A DNA stretch of 64,000 nt, taken from CAYLLN01 sp033762315 (GTDB taxonomy: Bacteria > Planctomycetota > Planctomycetia > Pirellulales > Pirellulaceae). A program made the position numbers and the translations under genes. Positions 9,295-18,319 of the stretch are shown piece by piece. The notes under the pieces were generated by a model. That model saw only the letters and a list, made by a program, of their open reading frames with translations, did no database searches and had not been told where the DNA came from. The first letter of the stretch is position 1; each line of letters starts with the position of its first letter. The stretch is from NCBI GenBank assembly GCA_033762315.1, contig JANRLS010000254.1:10578-74577 (forward strand). The letters are read 5' to 3'.

Positions 9295-12200
9295 ATGAGC
9301 ACCTCTCGCCGTCCTTTTCCCCGCCGCGTGCGCTCTCTCCGCCGCCCCCCATCCCCCGCCGCCCGCCTCCGCCGCTTCCTTGGCGGTGCCGAGCAGCTGG
9401 AAGCGCGGACCATGATGGCGGCCGACATGACTCCGGTCGTCAGTGAGTACTGGAATTACCAGCGTCCCGCCGACGTAAATAACGACGGCAACATCAGCCC
9501 GCAAGACTTGCTCGCGATCATCAACGCCATGTCGGCCCGTGGCATGGGATCGCTCGTCGCGCCGAGCGGCGAAGGGGAGCAACCCGGCACGGGTGGTGGC
9601 AAGGTGTTCTTCGATCCGAACAACGACAACGCCCTCAATCCACGCGACCTGCTCTTCGTCATCAACTCGATGGGGGAAGGGGAGGGTCCGCCGTTCATGG
9701 TCGATTATCGGATCACGCCGGTGTTTCAAGGAACGACCACTCCCATCACCACGCCGATTCAGGAAGGGGACTTTTTCGAGTTGCTCGTCGAGGTGAAGGA
9801 CAACGGCCTCACCACCTACAACGGCCTGACTCGCCCGTCCGAGCAAACCGGATTCCCCGGCGCGACGAATTTCGGCGTCTTTACTCCGTATATCGATGTC
9901 CTGTGGGACACCTCGCAGGTCAAGGTGCAGACCAACGAAGCCCAGGTGATCAAGTTCACCGGCACGCCGCAGATCAACGTCACCACCTTTACCATCACCT
10001 TCAACGGCAACACCACCACGCCGATTCTCTTCCGCGGCAATACGCCGACGACCGCCCGCGCGATCCAAAACGCCCTGCGCGCCTTGCCCGGTGGCAACAG
10101 CTCCATTAGCGGCCTCTCGAACTTCGAGGTCGAGCCCGAAACCGGCGGTGGCTTCCGCATTCGGTTCCTCAATTCGCTTAGCAACCAAGACGTGCCGACC
10201 CTGGGCACGGCCCTCGTTACGGCCGGCACCGCCACCGGCATTTCCTCGACCCAGGTGCTGGCCGCCAACACCGCCGCTTCGTTCAAGGAAGCCTTTGAGC
10301 CGCGCCCCGTGCGCGATACTTCCGATCCCAACATCATTCTCAACGCGGGAGCCGATCCCAACGAACCCTGGTACTCCGATTCCGACCTCGTCACTTCGGG
10401 CACGGAACTTCCCAACGGCGTGCATCAGGCGGGCTCGGCGATCAACGAGGTGTACTACCTGAGTGGCCAGCCCTTCACCTGGCCCGGCAACGGTTTCGTC
10501 GAGGCGTTCCGCGTGCGGATGAACGTCATCGAAAAGACCACCACCACGCCGGTCACCTTCACCGGCGACGTGACGAATCTCGATGCCAGCCATGTCGTCT
10601 CGGTTGTCGGTTTCCCCGGCAATCCCCCGGCCATCGCCGCGGGAGACATCTTCATCACCAACACCTCGATCAACATTTCGGAGCAGGTTTCGGCGAGCGC
10701 CGTCGCCACCAACGTCAACGAAGACAACCTCACCGGTGTTTCGTTCACGCCGACAATCACCGACAACTTCCCCCTCGCGGGCGAAGTGCTGGGAATCGTC
10801 AGCTTCACTCCCGCCGCCAATGGCACCGTCACCCGCACGGGCAACACGCTGCGGTACGTGCCCAGCGCCAACTTCAACGGCACCGACACCTTCACCTACA
10901 CCATTAGCGATGGGACCGGCGGCCACACCGACACCGCCACGGTGACGATCACCGTGCTGGCGACGAACGACCCGCCGGTGAACAACATTCCGCTCGCCAC
11001 GCAGAATGTCAACGAAGACGCCACCGGCGGCTCGGCCCTCACTTTCGGCGGGGGGAATGCGATCACGATCACCGACATCGACTCGGGCACGGCGGTCATT
11101 CAGACGACGCTGACCGTTTCCACTGATGGCTCCGGCGCCCACGGTACGCTGACGATGGGTTCCACGAATCCCCCCGCCGTCACCGGCAACGGCACGGGTA
11201 CGCTGGTGATTACCGGCACTCGCGACGAGATTAATGCCGGCCTGTCGGGACTGCGGTTCACGCCGCGGCCCAACTTTGCGGGCGCCGCCACGATCCGAAT
11301 GGATACTACCGACAATGGGGCGACCGCCGCTCCGGCCAATGCTTCGGTCGGTACCGACCTCAACGACATCATCAATATTAACGTCGTCGCCATCAACGAT
11401 CCGCCGGTCGTCACGGTTCCCGGCGCGCAAATCGTCGATGAGTCGGTCAATCTCACCTTCAATGCCGCCAACAGCAACCTCATCTCGGTGGCCGACATCG
11501 ATGCCGGCACGGGGCAAGTCACGGTGGTCGTCTCGACCACGAATCTCACCGGCGGGCTCCTCAATCCGGCCGCTGGCAGCGGTGCCACGATCACCAATCC
11601 CAACAGCCGCTCGATGTCGATCACCGGCACGCTGGCTCAGGTGAATGCCGCGCTCAACGGCATGACGTACTTCTCGTCGTCGCCGCAAAACGACACACTG
11701 ACCATCACGCCGAACGACAACGGCAATACCGGAGCCGCCGGAACGCCGCCGGTCTCGGCCACCGTGCAAATCACCGTCAATCCGACCGTTCGCCCGCGAG
11801 CCATCAACGACGATAGCTCGGTGCTCGTCGGCACGATCCTCGAAGGCTCGACGACCGCGGTCACGCTTAATGTGCTGGCGAATGACCTCTCGAATATCGA
11901 CGAAACCAGGTTCTTCGACGGCACGCCGTCTCTCGGATCCAACCCCGGAACCCTCTCGATCCAAGGAACCGCGCCGAACCAAACACTGCTCTACACTCCT
12001 CCCGGGGGCAAATTCTACGGGGAGTTCACCTTCGAATACACGATGCGCGAAACCGACAACATTCCGGTCGGTGGCACGCAATTGCCGAACAACGGCCCCA
12101 GCACCGCCACGGTGAAGATCGTCATCACCAAGGTCAACGACGCTCCCGTGGGCGTCGCCGACAACTACCTCCTCGCCAACGGCGCGACCGAAGATGTCGT

Positions 12201-14694
12201 GTTCAATGTCAACGCCGCTAACGGCCTTTTGGTCAACGACACCGATGCCGACAACCTTAGCGCCCCCTTCAATGCCGGCCTGACGGTCGACACCACCTCC
12301 ATTGTCCAGCCACCGGCGGGGCAAGGGACTGTCTCCGTCAATGCCGACGGCTCGTTCGCTTGGACCCCCACGCCAGGTTCGCACTTCAACGGCCAGACTT
12401 CGTTCTCCTACAAGGTCAAGGACAGCGATAATCTGCTCTCGGCCGCCACGACCGTTACCATCGACGTGGCCGCGGTCCCCGATAACCCGATCGCCAATGC
12501 CGATAGCTACTTGGGGGTCAACGGCGCGACGGAAGACGTGGTATTCAACGTCTCCGCGGTCAACGGGCTGCTCGTCAACGACACCGATCCCGATAACCTC
12601 TCGCCCCCCTTGAACACGGGAGTGACCGTCGATACGACTTCCATCGTCCAGCCGCCAGCTGGGCAGGGGACCGTCGCCGTGAATCCCGACGGCTCGTTCG
12701 CTTGGACCCCCACCCCCGGTGCCGATTTCAACGGTCAGACCTCGTTCACCTACCGGGTCATGGATGGGGGCGGATTGCTCTCGGCGGCGGCCACGGTGAC
12801 CATCGACGTGGCCGCGTCCAACGACGCCCCGGTCGCCGGCAACGCCACCTACTCGGTTGGCGAAGGACAAACCCTGAATGCCACCGGTGGCTCGGCGGGC
12901 ACCGGCTTGCTCCGCTTCCCGACGAACCCCATCGTGACCGATGTCGATAGCTCGCGGGTCAATCTTTCCGTCACGCTCGTCAGCGGACCGTCCGAGGGAA
13001 CCTTCAACTTCAACTCGAACGGTTCGTTCAGCTACACGCCCGTCTCGGGCAATCCCGTTGCTTCCGTCACGTTCACCTACACGGCGACGGATGGCCTCGC
13101 CACCTCGAACGTCGGCACCATCACTATCAACATCCTGGCGGTTAACAACGCCCCGACCGCGAACAACGACACCCTGACCGCGACTGAGGACCAGACACTT
13201 ACCATCGTCGCGCCGGGCACCGTCGGCAATCGTGGGCTCCTCTTCAACGATACCGACCCCGAAAACGACACGCTGCAAATCGTCAATCCGGGGAGCATCG
13301 TGCTCAATGGTCCGGGCACATTGGCCGTCACCGCCGACGGGTCGGTCACTTATACGCCCCCGTCGCAGCGGTTCGATAGCACCGCGTTCGCCACGTTCAC
13401 CTATCAAATCACCGACGGCATCAATACGTCGAATGCCGCGACGGTGACGATCAACCTGAACGAGGTTAACGACGACCCGACCGCCAACCCCGACAATTAT
13501 ACCGCGATCACCAATTTCACCAACCAGGTGATCGATGTTTTGACCAACGATTCGAACAGCCCCGATGTCGTCGCCAACGGGCCAGCTTCCGACATTTCCG
13601 GCGAAGTCCGAATCGTGCAGTCGCTCACCGCGCTCGGCGTCACCGTCACTCGCGACGGCAGTGGCAACACCACCGACCTGACCACCACGCTCGGTGGCAA
13701 GGTTCGGCTGGTCAACGGCGAGGTTCGCTACGATTCTCCCCCCGGCGCGCAGAACGTCACCGATTCGTTCGACTACACCCTCAGCGACGGCCGCGGCGGC
13801 AACTCCACCACCACCGTCACCATTCCGGTCATCAACTTCGTCGCTAAGTCGATCAGCGGCACCGTCTTCATCGATGGCAACGGCGATGGCCTCCCTGGCG
13901 GCCCCGGCGACAAGCCCCTCGCCGGCATCGTGGTGCATCTGGTCGGAAGCGATCTGCTCGATCCGCTCAATCCGATCACGGTCAACCGCACCGCCACCAC
14001 CGGTGCCGATGGGGTGTTCCTTTTCACTGGCGTCCGCCCCGGTTCGTACGACATTTACCAGGACCAGCCAAATTTCATTCGCGACGGGGCCGACACGGCT
14101 CCAACCGGCAGCCTCGCGACGCGCACCGGCAACGACAACTTCCACGCCAGTTGGCCCGCAACGAATGTCGTCGGCAACATCACCGGCTTGCTTTTTGTCG
14201 AAGCGGGCCTCAACCCCACTGACAGCGACCTCCTCGACAGTAGCGGCCTGTATGGCGAAGTGCTCGCCTCGTCGGGCAGCAACGGCATGGTGTTCAATGT
14301 CGATCTGGGCGGTTCGCTCGACTGGATGTATTGCCTGCCGGGTTGGAACAACCTTCGCTCGGCGACCATCGTGCTGCAGCCCGGCTTGGCTTCGGGAACG
14401 CTGATCGTCACCGATCTTTCGGGCGCGACCTACACCCGCTCGATCTTCCAGGCCCCGAAGAACAACACCGGCCTGAACAACACTCCCCCGGCTGGTTCCA
14501 GCGCTCGCTTTCGCATCCTGGGAATCGGCAACTCGGGCGAATACCTCCTCCGCCTCGACGGCACGGCGGCCGATTTCGGCCTAACTCTGGCGGCCGCGGC
14601 GGTTCCGGCCGGTGGCGAAGGGGAGGCCCCAATGAGCGACGGCGAATTCGCCCGCGGGGCGGACGAAGTGATGGCCGAGGGACAATGGGCCTGA
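9295..14694 (+). CDS. Giant secreted protein with N-terminal dockerins, cadherin-like tandem repeats and an SdrD-B-like domain
   Basis: ATG at 9295 is chosen over the open frame from 9181 because it opens an Arg-rich N-terminus followed by AEQLEARTMMAAD (residues 33-44), resembling the LEPR-type sorting motif of planctomycete exported proteins. Two dockerin-like calcium loops follow (DVNNDGNISPQDLL near 57 and DPNNDNALNPRDLL near 110), each trailed by GEGE. Residues about 130-450 are beta-rich and cohesin-like. From about 465 to 1510 run tandem cadherin/VCBS-like repeats (FNGTDTFTYTISDG, NDPPV linkers), including two almost identical 114-residue units. Around 1519 a module GTVFIDGNGDGLPGGPGDKP resembles SdrD B-like domains. 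The C-terminus has another GEGE. Total 1799 aa. Likely an extracellular adhesin or matrix protein; no catalytic site seen. Confidence 0.9.
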   Translation: MSTSRRPFPRRVRSLRRPPSPAARLRRFLGGAEQLEARTMMAADMTPVVSEYWNYQRPADVNNDGNISPQDLLAIINAMSARGMGSLVAPSGEGEQPGTGGGKVFFDPNNDNALNPRDLLFVINSMGEGEGPPFMVDYRITPVFQGTTTPITTPIQEGDFFELLVEVKDNGLTTYNGLTRPSEQTGFPGATNFGVFTPYIDVLWDTSQVKVQTNEAQVIKFTGTPQINVTTFTITFNGNTTTPILFRGNTPTTARAIQNALRALPGGNSSISGLSNFEVEPETGGGFRIRFLNSLSNQDVPTLGTALVTAGTATGISSTQVLAANTAASFKEAFEPRPVRDTSDPNIILNAGADPNEPWYSDSDLVTSGTELPNGVHQAGSAINEVYYLSGQPFTWPGNGFVEAFRVRMNVIEKTTTTPVTFTGDVTNLDASHVVSVVGFPGNPPAIAAGDIFITNTSINISEQVSASAVATNVNEDNLTGVSFTPTITDNFPLAGEVLGIVSFTPAANGTVTRTGNTLRYVPSANFNGTDTFTYTISDGTGGHTDTATVTITVLATNDPPVNNIPLATQNVNEDATGGSALTFGGGNAITITDIDSGTAVIQTTLTVSTDGSGAHGTLTMGSTNPPAVTGNGTGTLVITGTRDEINAGLSGLRFTPRPNFAGAATIRMDTTDNGATAAPANASVGTDLNDIININVVAINDPPVVTVPGAQIVDESVNLTFNAANSNLISVADIDAGTGQVTVVVSTTNLTGGLLNPAAGSGATITNPNSRSMSITGTLAQVNAALNGMTYFSSSPQNDTLTITPNDNGNTGAAGTPPVSATVQITVNPTVRPRAINDDSSVLVGTILEGSTTAVTLNVLANDLSNIDETRFFDGTPSLGSNPGTLSIQGTAPNQTLLYTPPGGKFYGEFTFEYTMRETDNIPVGGTQLPNNGPSTATVKIVITKVNDAPVGVADNYLLANGATEDVVFNVNAANGLLVNDTDADNLSAPFNAGLTVDTTSIVQPPAGQGTVSVNADGSFAWTPTPGSHFNGQTSFSYKVKDSDNLLSAATTVTIDVAAVPDNPIANADSYLGVNGATEDVVFNVSAVNGLLVNDTDPDNLSPPLNTGVTVDTTSIVQPPAGQGTVAVNPDGSFAWTPTPGADFNGQTSFTYRVMDGGGLLSAAATVTIDVAASNDAPVAGNATYSVGEGQTLNATGGSAGTGLLRFPTNPIVTDVDSSRVNLSVTLVSGPSEGTFNFNSNGSFSYTPVSGNPVASVTFTYTATDGLATSNVGTITINILAVNNAPTANNDTLTATEDQTLTIVAPGTVGNRGLLFNDTDPENDTLQIVNPGSIVLNGPGTLAVTADGSVTYTPPSQRFDSTAFATFTYQITDGINTSNAATVTINLNEVNDDPTANPDNYTAITNFTNQVIDVLTNDSNSPDVVANGPASDISGEVRIVQSLTALGVTVTRDGSGNTTDLTTTLGGKVRLVNGEVRYDSPPGAQNVTDSFDYTLSDGRGGNSTTTVTIPVINFVAKSISGTVFIDGNGDGLPGGPGDKPLAGIVVHLVGSDLLDPLNPITVNRTATTGADGVFLFTGVRPGSYDIYQDQPNFIRDGADTAPTGSLATRTGNDNFHASWPATNVVGNITGLLFVEAGLNPTDSDLLDSSGLYGEVLASSGSNGMVFNVDLGGSLDWMYCLPGWNNLRSATIVLQPGLASGTLIVTDLSGATYTRSIFQAPKNNTGLNNTPPAGSSARFRILGIGNSGEYLLRLDGTAADFGLTLAAAAVPAGGEGEAPMSDGEFARGADEVMAEGQWA
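12160..12843 (+). repeat. Two tandem 342-nt repeats inside the giant gene
   Basis: Unit 1 (12160-12501) and unit 2 (12502-12843) encode 114 residues each with high identity; both include TEDVVFNV, NGLLVNDTD, VDTTSIVQPPAGQGTV and DGSFAWTPTPG. Identity is high at base level too, unlike the more diverged neighbouring cadherin-like repeats. This points to a recent in-frame duplication. Confidence 0.85.
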
Positions 14695-14735
14695 TACGGC
14701 GGCTAATCAACGAGTAGCCAGGCACTTCGCCCGCG

Positions 14736-15938
14736 CTACGGCAGGCGATGCCCGAGCTTCTCGCGCTTGGTCGAAAGATACCGGGCGTTGTGCGGGTTCG
14801 TCGGCGCAATGATCGGCACCTGATCGACCACTTGCAGGTCGAAGCCGTCATAAATGAAGGCATCAACCTTCTTGGGGTTGTTCGTCAGCAGGCGGACCTT
14901 CGACAGGCCGAGGTCCTTCAGAATCTGGATGCCGACGCCGTACTCGCGCATGTCGGCCTTAAAGCCGAGGGCCTGGTTGGCCTCGACCGTGTCCAGCCCG
15001 CGCTCTTGCAGGTCGTAGGCCTTGATTTTCTCGACCAGGCCGATGCCACGTCCCTCTTGCGGCAGATAAACCAACACGCCAGCCCCTTCCGCGCTGATTT
15101 GCTCCAGGGCCATTTGCAGTTGGCTGCCGCAGTCGCAGCGGAGCGAATCCAAGAGATCACCCGTAAAGCACGACGAATGCAGGCGAACGAGCGGAGCCTC
15201 GACGGATTTTAAGTCCCCCTTCACCAGCACCATCGGTGTTTGCGATTCGAACTTCACCTCGTAGGCGATGATCTGAAATTCCCCCCACTTGCCCGTCGGC
15301 AGTGTCGCTTGGGCAATGCGGCCCACGAGCTTTTCGCTGACGCGGCGATGGGCGATCAGTTGCTCGATCGAGATGATTTTCAGGTTGTGTTTGATTGCTA
15401 AGGCTTGCATCTGCTCGCGCGTGGCTCGCTCGCCCCGTTCGTCGAGAATCTCACAGAGCACCCCCACTGGCGCAAGCCCCGCCATGCGGCAGAGATCGAC
15501 GGTCGCTTCGGTATGCCCCGCCCGCCGCAAGACGCCCCCCTCTTTCGCCAAGAGCGGATGGACGTGTCCCGGACGGACAAAATCGGCGGCCGAGGTAGTC
15601 GAATCGGCAATCGCCCGGACGGTGCGGGCCCGCTCTTCGGCCGTGATGCCCGTTTTGCCCTGCCGGTGGTCAATCGGCGTCAAAAAGCCGGTGCCGAGCG
15701 GGGCAGTGTTGGTTTCGACAACCGGCGTAAGTCCTAGCCGGCGAGCGGTTTCCGGCAAGAGGGGCGTGCAAAACTGCCCGCGACCGCTCAGAATGAAATT
15801 TACCACCTCCGGCGTGGCCTTTTCGGCCGCGCAGATGAAATCCCCCTCGTTCTCGCGGTCTTCCGCATCGACAACGATGATGACCTCGCCGCGAGCGATC
15901 GCATCGACGGCAGCTTGGACGGTGGAGAAGTCGGACAT
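14736..15938 (-). CDS. ribBA: Bifunctional 3,4-dihydroxy-2-butanone-4-phosphate synthase / GTP cyclohydrolase II
   Basis: This enzyme performs the two entry reactions of riboflavin synthesis: ribulose-5-phosphate to dihydroxybutanone phosphate, and GTP to the diaminopyrimidine precursor. The N-terminal half has the RibB motif DAEDRENEGDFI near residue 25 and GHVHPL near 125. The C-terminal half has the RibA zinc site (SSCFTGDLLDSLRCDCGSQ) near 255 and the catalytic LPQEGRGIGL near 295. At 400 aa it has normal fused length. ATG at 15938 gives the expected N-terminus FSTVQAAVDAIARGE. It converges with the giant gene (41-nt gap) and stands alone; no other rib gene or FMN riboswitch was seen next to it. 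Confidence 0.96.
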   Translation of the reverse strand: MSDFSTVQAAVDAIARGEVIIVVDAEDRENEGDFICAAEKATPEVVNFILSGRGQFCTPLLPETARRLGLTPVVETNTAPLGTGFLTPIDHRQGKTGITAEERARTVRAIADSTTSAADFVRPGHVHPLLAKEGGVLRRAGHTEATVDLCRMAGLAPVGVLCEILDERGERATREQMQALAIKHNLKIISIEQLIAHRRVSEKLVGRIAQATLPTGKWGEFQIIAYEVKFESQTPMVLVKGDLKSVEAPLVRLHSSCFTGDLLDSLRCDCGSQLQMALEQISAEGAGVLVYLPQEGRGIGLVEKIKAYDLQERGLDTVEANQALGFKADMREYGVGIQILKDLGLSKVRLLTNNPKKVDAFIYDGFDLQVVDQVPIIAPTNPHNARYLSTKREKLGHRLP

Positions 15939-15986
15939 GCGGGTATTATAGACAAGAGACCATACCGCCTGACAGGGACCGCCAGA

Positions 15987-16005
15987 CCGCGACCACTGGT
16001 CGCGG
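15987..16005. repeat. 19-nt palindrome CCGCGACCACTGGTCGCGG
   Basis: Two perfect 9-base arms flank one central C. The same arms recur at 40338-40356 with a central T. This copy lies 7 bases before the start codon at 16013, inside the divergent gap with ribBA, so it may affect translation or transcription there. Confidence 0.7.
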
Positions 16006-16012
16006 CTATGCC

Positions 16013-16879
16013 ATGCTCGACCGCGAAGAATACGTCGAACAGGCCCACCTCTTCCGCACGCTGAGCGAGCGGCTGGGCGAGAACTTGCCGATCCAGGAAT
16101 TGCTGGCGGCTCTGAAGCAGGAGGTCCTTTCGACGACCCGCCTGCCGCTGGCGCTCGATTTTCTGCTGGCCGAGATCAAACATGCGGGAACGATGTCGTC
16201 GGCGATGGGGCGACTGGCCCACTATTTCACGCCGTTCCAGACCTACGTCATGCGCGAAGCCGAGGCCGAGCGGGGCCGCTTCGACATGCGGATCGGCATC
16301 GACATCCTGCGGCACGAGGCTCAGTACCGCTCGCAAGCGCCGATTCCGCAGGGGTTGTTCATGTACCAGTTCGAATGCCTCTGCCGTAATCGGCTGAAAT
16401 ACGACCCCGGCCTAGCGGCGATCGCCGACGACCCGCTCTACGACGACGACTGGCGCACCTGGATTCGCGACCTGCGGCTGCGAATCGGGATGGTCGATTT
16501 CGCCGACATGATCTACGTCCGGAGCCAGTTCAACATCATCCACTTGACCAAACCCGGCCAGCCGCCCCCCGTGCCCGAGAAGCCGCTGCTGTTCGGCGAA
16601 AAAGAGGGCAAAATCGCCTGGGCCAACCGCCGTAAAGACCCGCTCTATCTCTTCTCCGCCTTGCAGCGGCACCTCGGCTATCCCCCCGTTCCTCGCCCCA
16701 AACGGCCCGACGAATCGGCCAATCTGGTGCCGCTGTTGCAGGTGCGCGTCGAGCGGCTCGAAGCCCGCCTCAAGCTGCTGGAAGACGAGCAAAAAGATAA
16801 GGGCATCGACATCACCAAGTTCTATGGGCCGACCAGCGTACCCCTGCCGCATGTCCTGCCTCCGGATGATGTGGTGTGA
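16013..16879 (+). CDS. Unrecognised conserved-looking protein, 288 aa
   Basis: I do not recognise this family. The protein is soluble (no signal peptide or membrane segment), has a mainly helical, charged N-terminal half, and includes DDWRTWIRDLRLRIGMVDFADMIY-like text near residues 145-170 with many aromatic and Arg residues. A likely helix or coiled coil occurs near 240-265 (VRVERLEARLKLLEDEQK), and the tail is Pro-rich. ATG at 16013 follows a palindromic repeat and lacks a strong Shine-Dalgarno. Composition and codon use match the neighbours. It is transcribed away from ribBA. Confidence 0.8.
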   Translation: MLDREEYVEQAHLFRTLSERLGENLPIQELLAALKQEVLSTTRLPLALDFLLAEIKHAGTMSSAMGRLAHYFTPFQTYVMREAEAERGRFDMRIGIDILRHEAQYRSQAPIPQGLFMYQFECLCRNRLKYDPGLAAIADDPLYDDDWRTWIRDLRLRIGMVDFADMIYVRSQFNIIHLTKPGQPPPVPEKPLLFGEKEGKIAWANRRKDPLYLFSALQRHLGYPPVPRPKRPDESANLVPLLQVRVERLEARLKLLEDEQKDKGIDITKFYGPTSVPLPHVLPPDDVV

Positions 16880-16932
16880 GCCGCGGTGGGCCTGTTGCCT
16901 TTACCAATTAACGCAGAGTGAGGAATAACAGC

Positions 16933-17232
16933 ATGAGTTCCAGTCCTCTTCGAGAACCATTCCTTCGCGAACTTGCCGACAAATTCGTTGGTGCCCAGCG
17001 AAGTCTTGCGCGCCGATTGGCTGGTCTTGACAATGAAGATGCGGCTTCGCGAGACGCGATCATTCGCGAGGAACTGCGCGGACTATTCCACGGCGTGCTG
17101 GTGATTTTCGATGGCGGCACTGCTCTGGCCGACAAAGGACTGGTGCAGATCATCGATGAAGACGGCGAGCCTTTCGACCGATTCCTGTACGAAATTGGCT
17201 TCCGCTATTGGCCGTCCGGCGATGTGGCATGA
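16933..17232 (+). CDS. Small unrecognised protein, 99 aa
   Basis: ATG at 16933 is preceded by AGGA eight bases upstream, so it is preferred over a GTG at 16918. The product is a small, acidic, soluble protein with helical N-terminus (FLRELADKF, SLARRLAGLD) and a beta-like C-terminal part (GVLVIFDGGTALADKG). No known motif was recognised. It is the first of three small + strand genes that may be cotranscribed (17327 and 17685 follow). Confidence 0.65.
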   Translation: MSSSPLREPFLRELADKFVGAQRSLARRLAGLDNEDAASRDAIIREELRGLFHGVLVIFDGGTALADKGLVQIIDEDGEPFDRFLYEIGFRYWPSGDVA

Positions 17233-17326
17233 CTTATCAGTCGTCGGCAACAGATGCCTTGTCGTATGAAAGTGCATAGCTGTCAGCCGCCGAACTGCGT
17301 AAGATGAATTGGCGGAGGAACCACCC

Positions 17327-17701
17327 ATGACCGATTCCGATGGCAATCCGATACGCGCGAGCGGCGAGCGGCCGGCAGGTTCTTCTCCTATGGCAACTCG
17401 CGAAGGCGACAACTGGTTCAACGAGACCCCGGCCCACTCAACCGCCTCTTACGAAGCGTTTCTCCTTGATTTGCCTGAGCTGATGGAGACTCATCCTGGC
17501 TTGTGCGCTGCTTATCAAAACGGCGTCCGCATGGGCATCGGTCCCCGCCGTCGCGAGTTTTATCAGGAGCTGTTTGGAAAAGGTTGCGATCCTACTCGCC
17601 TGCTTGTCTTCACGATCGAGCCCCAGGTTCCGCTGGAAGTGGAAGTAAGCTGGCTGCCTGACGACGAAATTGAAGTAGAGCAACATGCAGACGATCGTTG
17701 A
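17327..17701 (+). CDS. Small unrecognised protein, 124 aa
   Basis: ATG at 17327 has GGAGG ten bases upstream and is preferred over an in-frame TTG at 17309. The N-terminus is polar and low complexity; the C-terminal part is structured (AAYQNGVRMGIGPRRREFYQELF, VFTIEPQVPLEVEVSW) and ends acidic. No family recognised. Its last 17 bases overlap the next gene, implying translational coupling with the retropepsin-like protein. Confidence 0.65.
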   Translation: MTDSDGNPIRASGERPAGSSPMATREGDNWFNETPAHSTASYEAFLLDLPELMETHPGLCAAYQNGVRMGIGPRRREFYQELFGKGCDPTRLLVFTIEPQVPLEVEVSWLPDDEIEVEQHADDR

Positions 17702-18242
17702 CTCGTCGCCCGTCGAGGCAGGCTCGTTCGTCCAACTCCCCAGCGGCGAGAAGGTGCAAACGCGTCCGCGGCAGGTATTGGTGTGGATGAGCGTGACGCC
17801 GACCACTTACATTGCGCTTCCGTCTCATTGGCCGCGATTCCCGGTGGTCGTCGATTCCGGCTTCAATTCGACGTTCTTGATCAGCGCGCGACAATTGGAA
17901 CAATGGGGCGGCGTCAGCCTGCGATCGCTACCAAAGCTGCCGGAGGGCAAGACAGGAGCGGTCCTGGTGCGCGGGCAGCCGGCAAAGCTCCTGGACGCGT
18001 TCTTGTGGCTCCATCCCAACTTGCCCGGCCATCGCGACGTGCGTGTCAATGCCTCGCCCTTCACGATCTATGCCAATCCAGGCATTATCGTGACTCCGCC
18101 GGGCCGAGAATTGACTCGTTTTCCGCTGCTGGGCACGCTCGCGCTGGAATCGAACGCACTTGCCCTGGCACTCGATCCATTGCCGGTCGCCTCCGCCCCT
18201 GGCGAATTCAAGCTACATCTCACCATTCGATCGATGTTGTGA
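17685..18242 (+). CDS. Retropepsin-like (clan AA) aspartic protease homologue, 185 aa
   Basis: The segment FPVVVDSGFNSTFLIS near residues 51-66 resembles the D-T/S-G active-site strand of retropepsin-type aspartic proteases, and RFPLLGTLALESNALALALD near 145-165 resembles the second-half flap and helix of bacterial members. Retropepsins act as dimers with one D-S/T-G per chain, which fits the length. No signal peptide, so probably cytoplasmic. ATG at 17685 lies inside the preceding gene. Proteolytic activity is inferred only; a non-catalytic role is possible. Confidence 0.6.
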   Translation: MQTIVDSSPVEAGSFVQLPSGEKVQTRPRQVLVWMSVTPTTYIALPSHWPRFPVVVDSGFNSTFLISARQLEQWGGVSLRSLPKLPEGKTGAVLVRGQPAKLLDAFLWLHPNLPGHRDVRVNASPFTIYANPGIIVTPPGRELTRFPLLGTLALESNALALALDPLPVASAPGEFKLHLTIRSML

Positions 18243-18319
18243 TTGCCTCGCTTCTGTGACATTGCCCAATCCCTTGCGGTTACACAGAATACAAAGACGA
18301 AACACCAACCACGAAACCA

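Noticed and set aside
9223..14145. 1640-codon minus-strand open frame opposite the second giant gene
   Set aside because: It mirrors the cadherin-like repeats and has no motif, signal peptide or plausible start.
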